A program made the position numbers and the translations under genes. A stretch of DNA of 35,052 bases from a virus: the IMG/VR virus record IMGVR_UViG_3300043398_000349, positions 1 to 35,052 of that record; one strand, given 5' to 3'. Of the stretch, positions 15,580 to 23,689 are shown piece by piece. Within the stretch, counting starts at the first letter, position 1; each line of letters opens with the position of its first letter. The notes beneath the pieces are model-generated. The model made no database searches. It saw only the letters and a list, made by a program, of their open reading frames with translations, and was not told the origin of the DNA.

Positions 15580-15852
15580 TTACCGGCCGAATACCGTGAT
15601 ATGGAGAAGGTCACCGGATGTTAGGCCCGACATGCCGATCACTCCGTATGACTGAACCCCAGACGCATTCGAGTTGATCGCAAAGTGCATGGAGGCGAGC
15701 GTCGTCGCAGAAAGAACCGCGATCCCGCCAATAAAGTCTACCTTCTGCAATCCGGTCTCGATGGCCTGCGTCGCAGCATCGGCGGTGATCGTCATGAATA
15801 CCGCTCTCTTGTTGCCGAAAACCGTGTTCTCGCGGCTTACCGTATAGGCCAT
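15580..15852 (-). CDS. Hypothetical head-associated protein
   Basis: A 90-residue protein beginning MAYTVSRENTVFGNKRAVFM and ending in a Gly/Ser-rich strand (GLTSGDLLHITVFGR). It is predicted to be mostly beta. It lies ten bases after the glycosyltransferase gene and fifteen before the next small structural gene. Position and composition suggest a minor capsid protein; no family is recognised. Confidence 0.55.
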   Translation of the reverse strand: MAYTVSRENTVFGNKRAVFMTITADAATQAIETGLQKVDFIGGIAVLSATTLASMHFAINSNASGVQSYGVIGMSGLTSGDLLHITVFGR

Positions 15853-15862
15853 GACTTACCCC

Positions 15863-16873
15863 CTAATAGAGAATCTTAAAGTCGTCTGTTTTCGGATTAT
15901 CGATCACCGATTGCATGTGGTTGCACATGCTATATCGATTCAGGAAATCTTTGAGATCCATTTGCTTGATCGCGGCGATGTTTCCATCTGGGTAGCTGCC
16001 TAGGCATCCGCCCTCGGTACAGTTGATGTACTCACCAGGAACCTGCTGCGCGACCCACTCGAAAAACGATTTGAAGTTGCGATACGATGGCCAGGTTTTG
16101 ACGCGGACGCCGTAAACATCCGTGAGATGGATCGCCTGGCCGATCTTCGCATCATATTGCGAATTCCAAGAGTGGAACTTCGAGTCATAAGAGAAGGAAA
16201 AGTCGGCGCCGAGAAATACGACCGTGGGACATCCGAGGAATGCCTTGGCGATATAGAGGCAAGCTCCGAGGACGTTTCCACCATTTGAAACGTGAATATT
16301 GAACTTCTCGATCTCGGCGAGCTGCTGCTGGATCCCAGCGTCTGGAATAGGGGCGTTAAAGAAAAGGATTTCACCCTGCCACTTTTCAAGAAGTTGTGGC
16401 CAAGATCCAGCATAAGCAAGAAGCGTTTTACCCTTGGTCTTTTCCCAGTAATCAGTCTCTGGATTGCCGCCTTCTGATACCTCATCAACGGTAATCGGTC
16501 CGCAATCCAGTGAGACGTAGTAGTCAACGCGAACCCCCAAATCTTCTAAGAAATGGAAGTTATGCAGACATGAAACGACCGGGATCTCCGCCGGAACATC
16601 CTTGAGCTGATGCGCGTTCTTCTTCAGAGAAGGACCTGAGCCAACCAGGATCGCTGTCTGCCCCAGGTGCTTCTTAAAGAGTTTAGCAATGGAGCGATCG
16701 GCGAAGGGTCCGAAGTGCTTCTGGTTGTGGCGATATTGATGGATCCAGTAATGGCGCCATGCATTGATCGTAACCTCATCATTTGAGGCCGCTTGGCGAT
16801 AGAGGTCGCCTTGCGCGATCGGTGCGTGAGGAATCACTGGACCATATTCAAGATTTATCGTCGCTTGAGCCAT
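15863..16873 (-). CDS. Maf/DUF115 (MptE-like) family protein, putative nonulosonic acid transferase
   Basis: The 336-residue protein has the core motifs of the DUF115/MptE-like family that includes flagellin Maf transferases. TAILVGSGPSLKKN (about residues 73-86) is the nucleotide-binding G-x-G-P-S-L loop. VRVDYYVSLDCGP follows, then VSNGGNVLGACLYIAKAFLG and VVFLGADFSFSYDSKFHS; EYINCTEGGCLGS is near the C-terminus. Maf proteins move pseudaminic or legionaminic acid from the CMP-sugar to Ser/Thr of flagellin. Here the gene lies directly after a decoration-type gene and the major capsid gene in the same operon. With the phage's own sugar genes, a role in glycosylating the virion is likely, but this is inference. 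Confidence 0.75.
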   Translation of the reverse strand: MAQATINLEYGPVIPHAPIAQGDLYRQAASNDEVTINAWRHYWIHQYRHNQKHFGPFADRSIAKLFKKHLGQTAILVGSGPSLKKNAHQLKDVPAEIPVVSCLHNFHFLEDLGVRVDYYVSLDCGPITVDEVSEGGNPETDYWEKTKGKTLLAYAGSWPQLLEKWQGEILFFNAPIPDAGIQQQLAEIEKFNIHVSNGGNVLGACLYIAKAFLGCPTVVFLGADFSFSYDSKFHSWNSQYDAKIGQAIHLTDVYGVRVKTWPSYRNFKSFFEWVAQQVPGEYINCTEGGCLGSYPDGNIAAIKQMDLKDFLNRYSMCNHMQSVIDNPKTDDFKILY

Positions 16874-16894
16874 AAACGCTTCGAACCCTTCTTC

Positions 16895-17368
16895 TTAGTA
16901 AAGTCGTAAGAACGCTGTGCCGGATGCGCCGGAAGCGATGGCAGCCATCGCTTTCCCAAGAATCGGGCCTGCGGCGATCGTCGTCTGGGTAACGTGAGCA
17001 AACGTACCATCGGTGCCGATACCGATAGGCACACCAGCCGCCGCTGAGTTGTCAGCACCCATCTTGATTTCGCAGAACCCGCGCGTCATGAGCCAGCCAT
17101 AGGTGCCGGTCGTTAGCGTCACGTGCTTGCAAACGCCGACAGCGATATCCACGCTCGTCGTGCTAGAAACCGTCACAGAATAGCCAGAAACAGCCGAAAC
17201 GGTAGCTGCATAGGCCGGGTTAATCTGCGAGTTTCCTGCATTGTAAACATAGATGTACTGCTCATCGCCGACATGACGAAGCGATCCAACCTGCACGCTT
17301 GGAGTAGCGGTAACAGCGGAGATCGATTCCATGTAGACGGGCGTATTACCGAAATACTGCGTAGCCAT
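16895..17368 (-). CDS. Capsid decoration or head-stabilising protein
   Basis: A 157-residue, Ala/Gly/Thr-rich beta protein (MATQYFGNTPVYMESISAVT at the N-terminus, GASGTAFLRLY at the end). It lies 21 bp after the major capsid gene, which is the usual place for a decoration protein in phage head operons. Ser/Thr are very abundant (for example VSAVSGYSVTVSSTTSVD), which would give many sites for O-glycosylation by the next gene in the operon. The role is inferred from order and composition. Confidence 0.6.
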   Translation of the reverse strand: MATQYFGNTPVYMESISAVTATPSVQVGSLRHVGDEQYIYVYNAGNSQINPAYAATVSAVSGYSVTVSSTTSVDIAVGVCKHVTLTTGTYGWLMTRGFCEIKMGADNSAAAGVPIGIGTDGTFAHVTQTTIAAGPILGKAMAAIASGASGTAFLRLY

Positions 17369-17389
17369 CTCAAAACCCTTTCTTTTTTG

Positions 17390-18313
17390 TTATGCAGCCA
17401 ATGCCGTGAATTTGGCGTGCATGCGGTTGTTGGATGACCCCAGGTTACCCATCCACAGAACCCGCGCGATCTTGATCTGCTGATTCGTTGGCATTTGGAA
17501 CGGCTGGAATCGCATGTTCTGATTCGGGTGGTAATAGAGGTGCAAGAATTCCTCGTTGAGGAGGAATAAGTGCTGACTTGGGCACTTCGGCGACGCGATG
17601 AGCGGAATGCCGTTCAACATGATCGAGCTAAAACCAGCCTGCGCCGTCTTCGCATCCACAAATCGCTGCTGTGGCTGAAGGAGAGCATATGCAGAGTTGT
17701 AGATCGATCGCGTAGCCACGGATACCGTTGGGCTCTTGCCGTTCACCGAAAGCTGGTTGAACTTGGTCTGATACGCCGACAACGAGAAAGTTGTCGTCGA
17801 GCTGTCTTCCGTCGAAGCCCACCAGGTGTAGGTGCTCTGGCTAATGCCACCAACCGTGTTTCCACTGTCCACGATGAGGCGAAGACCACCGATATCCGAG
17901 GCGGTGGTGCCGGCTGAATAGAGACCGTCCTGGAGTGAGTCCTTCAACGACATCTCGGCAGCCATCACCTTGTTTTTCACAAAGTTGAGGACCTGCGAAT
18001 CACCAGAGTTTTTCAACTCATCGGCTTCGGTAACCGAGATATTCGCGTAGTAGTGCTTCCAGTTGAACTCGGCACTCGTGAACTGATCCGAATCGCTCGT
18101 GTCCAGGGTATCCGTTGGGTTGTATGAACCAACCGCACCGTTCACCGCGTACATGAGCGGTTGCATGATGGTGGTCCCGCCATTTTTCGACTCGTACCAG
18201 CCGCGATCTCGCGCTCGCTGCCAGAGCGGGTCGGAGTCAAAAATGTTATCGACGAGACGCGGGATATAGTTCTTCTGCGTGGTGGCAGAAATCTGGTCAT
18301 AGGTCAGAGCCAT
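17390..18313 (-). CDS. Major capsid protein
   Basis: A 307-residue protein called as the major capsid protein because it follows a scaffold-like gene and the portal gene and has the expected size. Features are an N-terminal arm (MALTYDQISATTQKNYIPRL), a charged segment rich in Thr/Asp (PTDTLDTSDSDQFTSAEF), and a C-terminal region with LLNEEFLHLYYHPN and the hydrophobic end MHAKFTALAA. The ATG has an AAGGAG site. A diverged copy of its first 48 bases occurs at 24787-24834 in front of the NeuB-type gene. One copy of the CCAACCGCACC 11-mer lies in its coding region (18129). The fold is probably HK97-like, as in other tailed phages. Confidence 0.8.
   Translation of the reverse strand: MALTYDQISATTQKNYIPRLVDNIFDSDPLWQRARDRGWYESKNGGTTIMQPLMYAVNGAVGSYNPTDTLDTSDSDQFTSAEFNWKHYYANISVTEADELKNSGDSQVLNFVKNKVMAAEMSLKDSLQDGLYSAGTTASDIGGLRLIVDSGNTVGGISQSTYTWWASTEDSSTTTFSLSAYQTKFNQLSVNGKSPTVSVATRSIYNSAYALLQPQQRFVDAKTAQAGFSSIMLNGIPLIASPKCPSQHLFLLNEEFLHLYYHPNQNMRFQPFQMPTNQQIKIARVLWMGNLGSSNNRMHAKFTALAA
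18266..18313 (-). repeat. 5' end of the capsid gene, duplicated at 24787-24834
   Basis: The first 48 bases of the capsid gene match 24787-24834 at 44 positions. The differences are the start codon (ATG here, TTG there), one third-position change and two first-position changes. Similarity stops abruptly on both sides. Confidence 0.9.
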
Positions 18314-18326
18314 TTCTCCACTCCTT

Positions 18327-19193
18327 TTAGTTTGGATTTAGTCCGAGATCTTTCAGTGAAGCCTGGTAGGCCTCTTCGTAGTTTCGCGCTGGTCGGAGAG
18401 GGGCTTGCTGCGAAGGGGCTGGTGCTGTGCCCAGTAGTCCTTGCTGGCGAGCCTTCGCCAATTCCTTGCGCTCCGCTTCTCTTCCACGCATCTCGTAAAG
18501 ATTTGCAAAATGCGGCTGGTAGTAGGCGTTGAAGGCGATTTCAAAGTCCTTTGCCGGGTCACCAGTATCGATCCGGTTATCCCTGGCAAATTTGAGGACC
18601 TGAAACTCCAACGTCTGGCCAGATTGATCCCGCGATTGAAAATCAATCCCGTGACGCTTTTGGATATTTCCGACAGCCTCTTGCAAAGAGGTATCAGCCT
18701 GCTTCGCGGCTTGCTCAAGCTTTTCCTGGTGCCATTGGGCTTGGAATTGCTTAAGCTCGCGCTGCTCATTCAGAAGGTTTTCAAAAACCGGCTTGAATTG
18801 CTCAGGCAGTTGGGAAAGCATCTGCTGCTGCTGAATCTGCTCGCGGTTTTTCCAACCGGAATCGACGTGTGCCCACCAATCTGGATTGCGGCGCGCAAAA
18901 TCATCCATTTCCTGGAAAGGACGAAATTTAGTTTCGAGATCAGCCTTTTGTTGGTTGAACTCGCTCATGCGCTGCGAGTAATCGTAGCCTTGACTCGCCC
19001 ACTTGAGCAGATCCTGCTCGTTTGCGCGGATCTGGCGTCCATTCCAGTTTAAATCCCAGGTTTTCTCTGGGGGAGGCGCAGGCGGTGCGGTTGGTTCCGG
19101 CGGAGGGGCTGCCTGCTCTACCGGTGCCGGTTCCTGTGGTGCGGCGGCCTCAGCCGCGAGGAGTGACTCTGCGCTCGGATATTCCTGGCCCAT
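18327..19193 (-). CDS. Scaffolding-like protein
   Basis: A 288-residue protein with a Pro/Ala-rich N-terminus (AAPPPEPTAPPAPPPEKTWD), a long Gln/Glu-rich helical centre (about residues 75-190) and a basic C-terminal end. This is the composition of phage scaffolding proteins, which fill the procapsid and leave it or are digested. It lies between the portal-side small gene and the major capsid gene, the normal place for a scaffold. The Pro-rich part includes a copy of the GGTGCGGTTGG motif (19084), antisense to the gene. Confidence 0.7.
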   Translation of the reverse strand: MGQEYPSAESLLAAEAAAPQEPAPVEQAAPPPEPTAPPAPPPEKTWDLNWNGRQIRANEQDLLKWASQGYDYSQRMSEFNQQKADLETKFRPFQEMDDFARRNPDWWAHVDSGWKNREQIQQQQMLSQLPEQFKPVFENLLNEQRELKQFQAQWHQEKLEQAAKQADTSLQEAVGNIQKRHGIDFQSRDQSGQTLEFQVLKFARDNRIDTGDPAKDFEIAFNAYYQPHFANLYEMRGREAERKELAKARQQGLLGTAPAPSQQAPLRPARNYEEAYQASLKDLGLNPN

Positions 19194-19197
19194 TCAA

Positions 19198-19491
19198 TTA
19201 CCCCTGCGCCGGCTGAACGTTCGCGGCACCGGCCTCGGGTGAGCGCATATCTCCGGCTGGCTGACGAGCCCCGCCGCTGACCGCTGCTTGCACCGTCTGC
19301 TGAAACACCTGCTGAACTTGAGACATTTTCTCGGCAGCATCGGGGTCGATGCGCTGGAGGACCTGGCCGACCTGGGTAATCCCGTTATTGACTTGCACAG
19401 CCATCTGCCCAAAAGCCTTCATTTGCTCTGGCTGCAGTGGTTGACGCTGTCCCTGGCCCTGGTCATCACCTGGAGGTGGTCCTGGCTGCAT
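19198..19491 (-). CDS. Gln/Pro-rich small protein before the scaffold gene
   Basis: A 97-residue protein rich in Gln, Pro, Gly and Ala (starts MQPGPPPGDDQGQGQRQPLQ) with a central amphipathic helix (MAVQVNNGITQVGQVLQRID). It precedes the scaffold gene by four bases. No family is recognised. It could be an accessory to procapsid assembly. About 70 bp of noncoding T- and G-rich sequence (19492-19562) separates it from the portal gene. Confidence 0.5.
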   Translation of the reverse strand: MQPGPPPGDDQGQGQRQPLQPEQMKAFGQMAVQVNNGITQVGQVLQRIDPDAAEKMSQVQQVFQQTVQAAVSGGARQPAGDMRSPEAGAANVQPAQG

Positions 19492-19562
19492 AGGCGGATG
19501 CCCCTACGAGTTGGATTTTTTTGGTTGGTAAGTAGGCGGTATAAGTAGGGGGCGGGTAAGTT

Positions 19563-21392
19563 TTAGGCGGCCGGCTTGCCTGCCTGGGCGTTTGCCGCCT
19601 GCTGGGCGGCTTGTGCCATTCGTTCCAGGACGGCCTGGTAATTCGGATATTCGAGAGACTTTAGAAGCTCTTCTCGATCTATTGCGCCACGGTCAAATAA
19701 TGCCAACTGCTGGTCTCGATTCTGAGCCTTCGAGAAGGGCAGGCTTGATCCTGTGGTGACGCTGACATCTAGCTTACCGCGAAGCTGGTAGGTGTCAATG
19801 CCGCTGCGGGGCAATAGATCGCCGGTTTGAGGGTGCTGGTCGAAATACTGAACCTTTACGGTACGATTTCCTTCCTCATCCTGGCCGAACCAGGCCTTGA
19901 AGTATTGTTTCGCGCCGTCGTCGCCGGTCAACCGATAGATCATCGGCGCAGTGTAGAACTGCATCACGCGACTAGCATACTGCTGCCCAAATTCCTGCAG
20001 GAAGGCGTCGATGTTGCGCGATTTCTGCCGCAGGCGAGTCTGCGCAGCATTCTGCAAGCTCTCGATGGCGCTTGCGGCCGTCACACCACCGGGGGTGATC
20101 CCTCGGGTGATGTCCTGGGCGCCCGATATCTGATCAATCCACTCTTTAACCTGATTGATGAGCGAAAGAACGTAAGGCTGAAGCTGCACGCCAGTTTCGC
20201 GCCTAACCTCGCTCCCAGGATTCTTTTCGACGATGAGTCCGGGAGCTGACGTGAGATTGTCTGTGTCGATTCCGCTATTGCTATCGACAATCCAAATAGG
20301 ATTTCCGGTAAGGTGTAAGACATCCAAGACGAACGAGACCAGACGGTTAAATATCCGTTGGGGTCCTTCGATCGGCTCAAGCTCAGATATACCCCAAAAC
20401 TCATGAGGCGCAATGTAATTGACCATCTTTTGCCAAGGCCATTTTCCATCATCGTACTCGTTCTCCGTATCCTCGCAGACCACCCCATTTGCGACGACCA
20501 CCTTGCGGCCCTTCGGGAACCGCAGGCGGCGGTTTACCGTGTCGGTGCCGTCTTGCGCCTTCTCCTCGTCGACCGATTCAATATCGCGGTAATAGCAGGT
20601 CAAAAGAGTGACTTTTGACTCCTTTGATGGCCAATTGCTCCCCCCAGTTAGGTCGGTCATTAGGCGGTCATTCGCGGGAAGCTGCATGCGAATGGGCATC
20701 AATTCATTCTTATTGACGTTAAGAATCGATTCGGTGTCACCTTTAATGAATCTCGCGACTTTCGGGTACATTTTGCGTACTTTTTTCACCGAAAGCGGCT
20801 GGGCTCTGATGAAAAAATCGCAATCTTGCACCCCGTCACCCTCATCGCAGCCGTCGGGATCGGGAAACATGAAGTGGATTTCTTCGGGCTTGAAGCAGAT
20901 TCGACCTTGCCCGAAATCAGCCTCTCGATCAAAGCCCAGATAACTAAGAGCCGAGCCATAGATCTCGTTGCCGTAGATCATTTTAGCGAGTTCATAGTTA
21001 AAATTGCCGCGTTCCCAGTCGCTTTCCGTAATCTTATTCATGACCTCGGCAAAGGCTCTATCGTTGGGCTCTTGCGGCATGAATTCGATCTTGGGCCGTG
21101 CATCGGTGAGGATAGGAACCTGGGATTGGATCGTTTGGAACACCAGGTTAAACACCTCAGCGGACCTGTAAGAAGGCCTGTTCTGCAGCCATTGCTGGCC
21201 CCTAAACATTTTGTATCGTTCTATCCATCGATAGTCGTAATTGCTGCGGGCTGACTTGGCGCGCTGATACATTTTCTCGACCGCCTGAGCGAGTTTCTTC
21301 TCCTCCGGAGTCGGGTTGTACGCATCGACCTGATCTTTATCCGATGCGGTTGGTGCCTCGTGTTCGCTGAGGTAGGGCAAAGCCATGATCAT
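19563..21392 (-). CDS. Portal protein (P22/podovirus-like)
   Basis: A 609-residue protein with portal hallmarks. It opens with helices containing RWIERYKMFRGQQWLQNRPS, then VFNLVFQTIQSQVPILTDAR. IMGN-type strands include GNEIYGSALSYLGFDREADF and IHFMFPDPDGCDEGDG. The C-terminal crown is a helix-rich Gln/Ala region (EDQ-type, ending MAQAAQQAANAQAGKPAA). Portals form the dodecameric ring through which DNA is packed. It directly follows the terminase and zinc-ribbon genes; its ATG overlaps the previous stop (ATGA). The length is usual for P22-like portals. A second ATG two codons on could also serve. Confidence 0.85.
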   Translation of the reverse strand: MIMALPYLSEHEAPTASDKDQVDAYNPTPEEKKLAQAVEKMYQRAKSARSNYDYRWIERYKMFRGQQWLQNRPSYRSAEVFNLVFQTIQSQVPILTDARPKIEFMPQEPNDRAFAEVMNKITESDWERGNFNYELAKMIYGNEIYGSALSYLGFDREADFGQGRICFKPEEIHFMFPDPDGCDEGDGVQDCDFFIRAQPLSVKKVRKMYPKVARFIKGDTESILNVNKNELMPIRMQLPANDRLMTDLTGGSNWPSKESKVTLLTCYYRDIESVDEEKAQDGTDTVNRRLRFPKGRKVVVANGVVCEDTENEYDDGKWPWQKMVNYIAPHEFWGISELEPIEGPQRIFNRLVSFVLDVLHLTGNPIWIVDSNSGIDTDNLTSAPGLIVEKNPGSEVRRETGVQLQPYVLSLINQVKEWIDQISGAQDITRGITPGGVTAASAIESLQNAAQTRLRQKSRNIDAFLQEFGQQYASRVMQFYTAPMIYRLTGDDGAKQYFKAWFGQDEEGNRTVKVQYFDQHPQTGDLLPRSGIDTYQLRGKLDVSVTTGSSLPFSKAQNRDQQLALFDRGAIDREELLKSLEYPNYQAVLERMAQAAQQAANAQAGKPAA

Positions 21393-21778
21393 GCCTCCGG
21401 TATGCCGACTTCGCGAGCGGCTTGGCGCCAGCGGTCGTTGCGGGTTTGTTCGCGGGATGATTCCCCCGCCTTATGGATCTTCTCGACGGGCTCGTTTCCG
21501 ACTTCGATCATCTCGTAGCCGCGTGATTTAGCCTCCGCCAATTCTTTGCGCAGCATCGCTTTGGATCCGATGACCTTCCCGAATGCGGGGTTTACCGCGT
21601 GGTCATTCCAGCCATCGCCGGCATTCATGATCTGAGGCTTGCCAGGATTGAATATTCGCTCGGCTGGGTGCAAGCAGGTCGGGCATATTTCCTCGTCGTC
21701 GATCGCCTTAACTGATTTGGTGATGTCGAAGGTGCCCCGATCGCATTCGACCCGGAGGCAGCGATAGGTGTAGATCAT
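21389..21778 (-). CDS. Zinc-ribbon protein (FmdB-like) between terminase and portal
   Basis: A 129-residue protein that opens MIYTYRCLRVECDRGTF and has a CPTC pair 21 residues later. This is the arrangement of small FmdB-type zinc ribbons, with a C-x4-C knuckle in place of C-x2-C on the first side. The rest is charged and helical. Its ATG overlaps the terminase stop (ATGA) and its stop overlaps the portal ATG, so it is translated with both. Small zinc-ribbon genes next to terminases are frequent in phages; the function is unknown. Confidence 0.6.
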   Translation of the reverse strand: MIYTYRCLRVECDRGTFDITKSVKAIDDEEICPTCLHPAERIFNPGKPQIMNAGDGWNDHAVNPAFGKVIGSKAMLRKELAEAKSRGYEMIEVGNEPVEKIHKAGESSREQTRNDRWRQAAREVGIPEA

Positions 21779-23025
21779 ATCTCCGCTTTCGATGGCTTGA
21801 GCAGGGCCGCAATTTGCTGCTGCTGACTGAGGTTCTTGCGCTCCTCCGGAGGCAGACGGGGCTGCCTGATCTTCTCCATGTCGAGCGATGAGAGGACCAC
21901 ATAACGCAGGGCATCAACCAAGTGGTCATTTTGCTGCACAGGCATATCTTCCTTGATGTTCTTGTCGGGCTTGATGTCCTTCGGATCAGGATAGTGGTAG
22001 GTTTCGGCCTCGTCCAGGAAATGGGGGCACTGGCCCTTAACGACAAACAGTTTCTGAGACCGGAACAGCTCGTAAACCTTGTCGATCCCCAGCCGCACGG
22101 CGTTGTTGGCCGGGCTGGCCGATAACCCAGCCGCGTTGAATTCCTTGATATGCCCTGGCTGGTCTGGGCCGCAGAAGAAGTGCTCGATATTGAGCACCCG
22201 CTTCTTCTCCTTGGCGATCTCCAGGATCTGCGTCAGGCCCAGCCTGGCTTTCTTGACCTCCGAGATGAGGTAGCGGCGGCCATCGGGGTATATCGCCATG
22301 ATCGCCATCGCGAAGGGCTCGGTATACCCCCAATCTACGCCGGCAAAGACTCTCATCCCCTGGTTGTACATCGGCCAATCGACCATGTGATGGTCAGCCA
22401 GCACGTCGTAAACCAGCCCCTCCATGCGCTCCCACTCGCCACCGAACATCATCCGGAACCTACGAGGGTCCATGGTCCGCTTTTTGCGCTCGTATTCTTC
22501 CGCAGGGAAATACGGATTCTCGTTACTCGCTGCTTTTACGTAGAGAAGATCTTCGGGGCTTATGAGGCCTTTCTGGTGCGGTTTGATGAGGTCGTGGTAG
22601 ATCCAGTTCAGCGAGTAGGGGGAGGTGGTAAGATCGATGGGGCACTGCCTGAAAGCCGCTCGGGCCTGCAAATTTTCCCAGAAATAACGCGAATATTTCC
22701 CCGCCTCATCCCCCCAAATATGTCGCACGTTTGTTATCCCCACCACGCTATCCGGGTCGGTTTCTGTGCGGAAATAGACGGTGCCACCGCCAAATATCTC
22801 GAAAATGGCGTCGCTTTTGTTGTAGACACCACGACCCTTCATGAGGCGGAGGTATTCCGGCAGCGTTGATTGCCGCATGATTTTGTAATTGGGGGCTGTG
22901 ATAAGGAAAGCGTCATCGGGGGAGGTGAAGATATGGTTGGCGATCGTCTGTCGTGCTGCGCCGGTCTTGGTCTTACCCCACTGGATGCCTGTCGAGATCA
23001 GGTTGACCCGCGCTGTCGAGAACAT
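21775..23025 (-). CDS. Terminase large subunit (packaging ATPase/nuclease)
   Basis: The 416-residue frame has a Walker A-like loop STGIQWGKTKTGA near the N-terminus, the ATPase segment VRHIWGDEAGKYS (Walker B type), and the nuclease start VFAGVDWGYTEPFAMAIMAI with the RNase H-like aspartate. HLVDALRYVVLSS is the last nuclease motif. The chosen ATG at 23025 lies only 14 residues before the Walker A region, which is short. The same frame upstream still reads like terminase (VKALLIKPHSPKQDQA), yet it has no ATG, GTG or TTG before a stop. The gene therefore may start in the upstream zinc-finger frame through a +1 shift at GGGGG (see findings). Function is sure; the N-terminus is not. Confidence 0.9.
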   Translation of the reverse strand: MFSTARVNLISTGIQWGKTKTGAARQTIANHIFTSPDDAFLITAPNYKIMRQSTLPEYLRLMKGRGVYNKSDAIFEIFGGGTVYFRTETDPDSVVGITNVRHIWGDEAGKYSRYFWENLQARAAFRQCPIDLTTSPYSLNWIYHDLIKPHQKGLISPEDLLYVKAASNENPYFPAEEYERKKRTMDPRRFRMMFGGEWERMEGLVYDVLADHHMVDWPMYNQGMRVFAGVDWGYTEPFAMAIMAIYPDGRRYLISEVKKARLGLTQILEIAKEKKRVLNIEHFFCGPDQPGHIKEFNAAGLSASPANNAVRLGIDKVYELFRSQKLFVVKGQCPHFLDEAETYHYPDPKDIKPDKNIKEDMPVQQNDHLVDALRYVVLSSLDMEKIRQPRLPPEERKNLSQQQQIAALLKPSKAEI

Positions 23026-23212
23026 CGCCTGGTCCTGCTTCGGGCTGTGGGGCTTGATGAGCAGGGCTTTGACCCCCGAACCGCACCTCGACGACGCGGC
23101 CGCATGTACATGTGACTTGATCTTTACTCGGGCCAGTATACCAGAACCGCGTCACTAGGCCGCAAGCGCCACATATGGCCGATACTTCATGGGATTCCTT
23201 GGGATCGAACAT
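22973..23212 (-). CDS. Short zinc-finger ORF upstream of and overlapping terminase
   Basis: The frame starts at an ATG that overlaps the previous stop (TAATG) and has a GGAGG site. It encodes a zinc-ribbon pattern, AICGACG followed about 18 residues later by CTCG. After about residue 47 (EVRFGG) the sequence turns into a shadow of the terminase frame and is Pro/Ala/Gln-rich, so the genuine part is probably residues 1-47. Either it is a separate small protein, or it is the real N-terminus of the terminase joined by a frameshift. Confidence 0.5.
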   Translation of the reverse strand: MFDPKESHEVSAICGACGLVTRFWYTGPSKDQVTCTCGRVVEVRFGGQSPAHQAPQPEAGPGDVLDSAGQPDLDRHPVG

Positions 23213-23433
23213 TAATGAGCCTCCGAATCGTATCCATCTTCGATGGTCGAGCTGCGTGCCACACGCTGACTGATCATAAGCAGAACTTTCTCCGTGAAAG
23301 CCTCGCCCATCTTATCGTGGAGAATAGCCTTACAGTGCTCATCCATGATTCTACCAATCGCTCGCGGCAATTCTTCTCTGATGATCTCTTGCAGCTTTGT
23401 TCTTATCTGCGGCTCTAGATCGATCTTTATCAT
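23212..23433 (-). CDS. Small helical protein of the packaging region
   Basis: A 73-residue, mostly helical acidic/basic protein (MIKIDLEPQIRTKLQEIIRE; ISQRVARSSTIEDGYDSEAH at the end). The ATG is preceded by AGAGGA ten bases upstream. Its first 83 bases overlap the 3' end of the gene at 23351-23689 in another frame, and its stop overlaps the next ATG. No family is recognised. Confidence 0.5.
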   Translation of the reverse strand: MIKIDLEPQIRTKLQEIIREELPRAIGRIMDEHCKAILHDKMGEAFTEKVLLMISQRVARSSTIEDGYDSEAH

Positions 23434-23689
23434 CGCTGTAGTCCTCTTCCTGCGATTCAGGCAGATACCAAGTCATAACCGCATTTGATGGCCTTATCCA
23501 ACAAGGAAGATTTTGTTGTTCGGATGGCCCCTTATTTAGGTTGAAAGATTCCTTGATCTCGTCCCACTTCTTGCACATAGCGACCCTGTGCCTTTTAAAA
23601 TCGGCCATAAGGGTGGCGCGAGATGGGCTCTCGATCATCATCGAGTCCTTGTCACCCTGATCGTTTATCCATGCGCATAGAACTTTCAT
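23351..23689 (-). CDS. Hypothetical protein following the NeuB-type gene
   Basis: A 112-residue protein starting MKVLCAWINDQGDKDSMMIE, with a helical middle and a charged C-terminus. Its ATG overlaps the TGA of the NeuB-type gene (ATGA), with GGAGG upstream, so the two are translated together. The last 28 residues overlap the next gene and are rich in Asp, Arg and Lys, so part of the tail could be nonessential. No function is recognised. Confidence 0.5.
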   Translation of the reverse strand: MKVLCAWINDQGDKDSMMIESPSRATLMADFKRHRVAMCKKWDEIKESFNLNKGPSEQQNLPCWIRPSNAVMTWYLPESQEEDYSDDKDRSRAADKNKAARDHQRRIAASDW

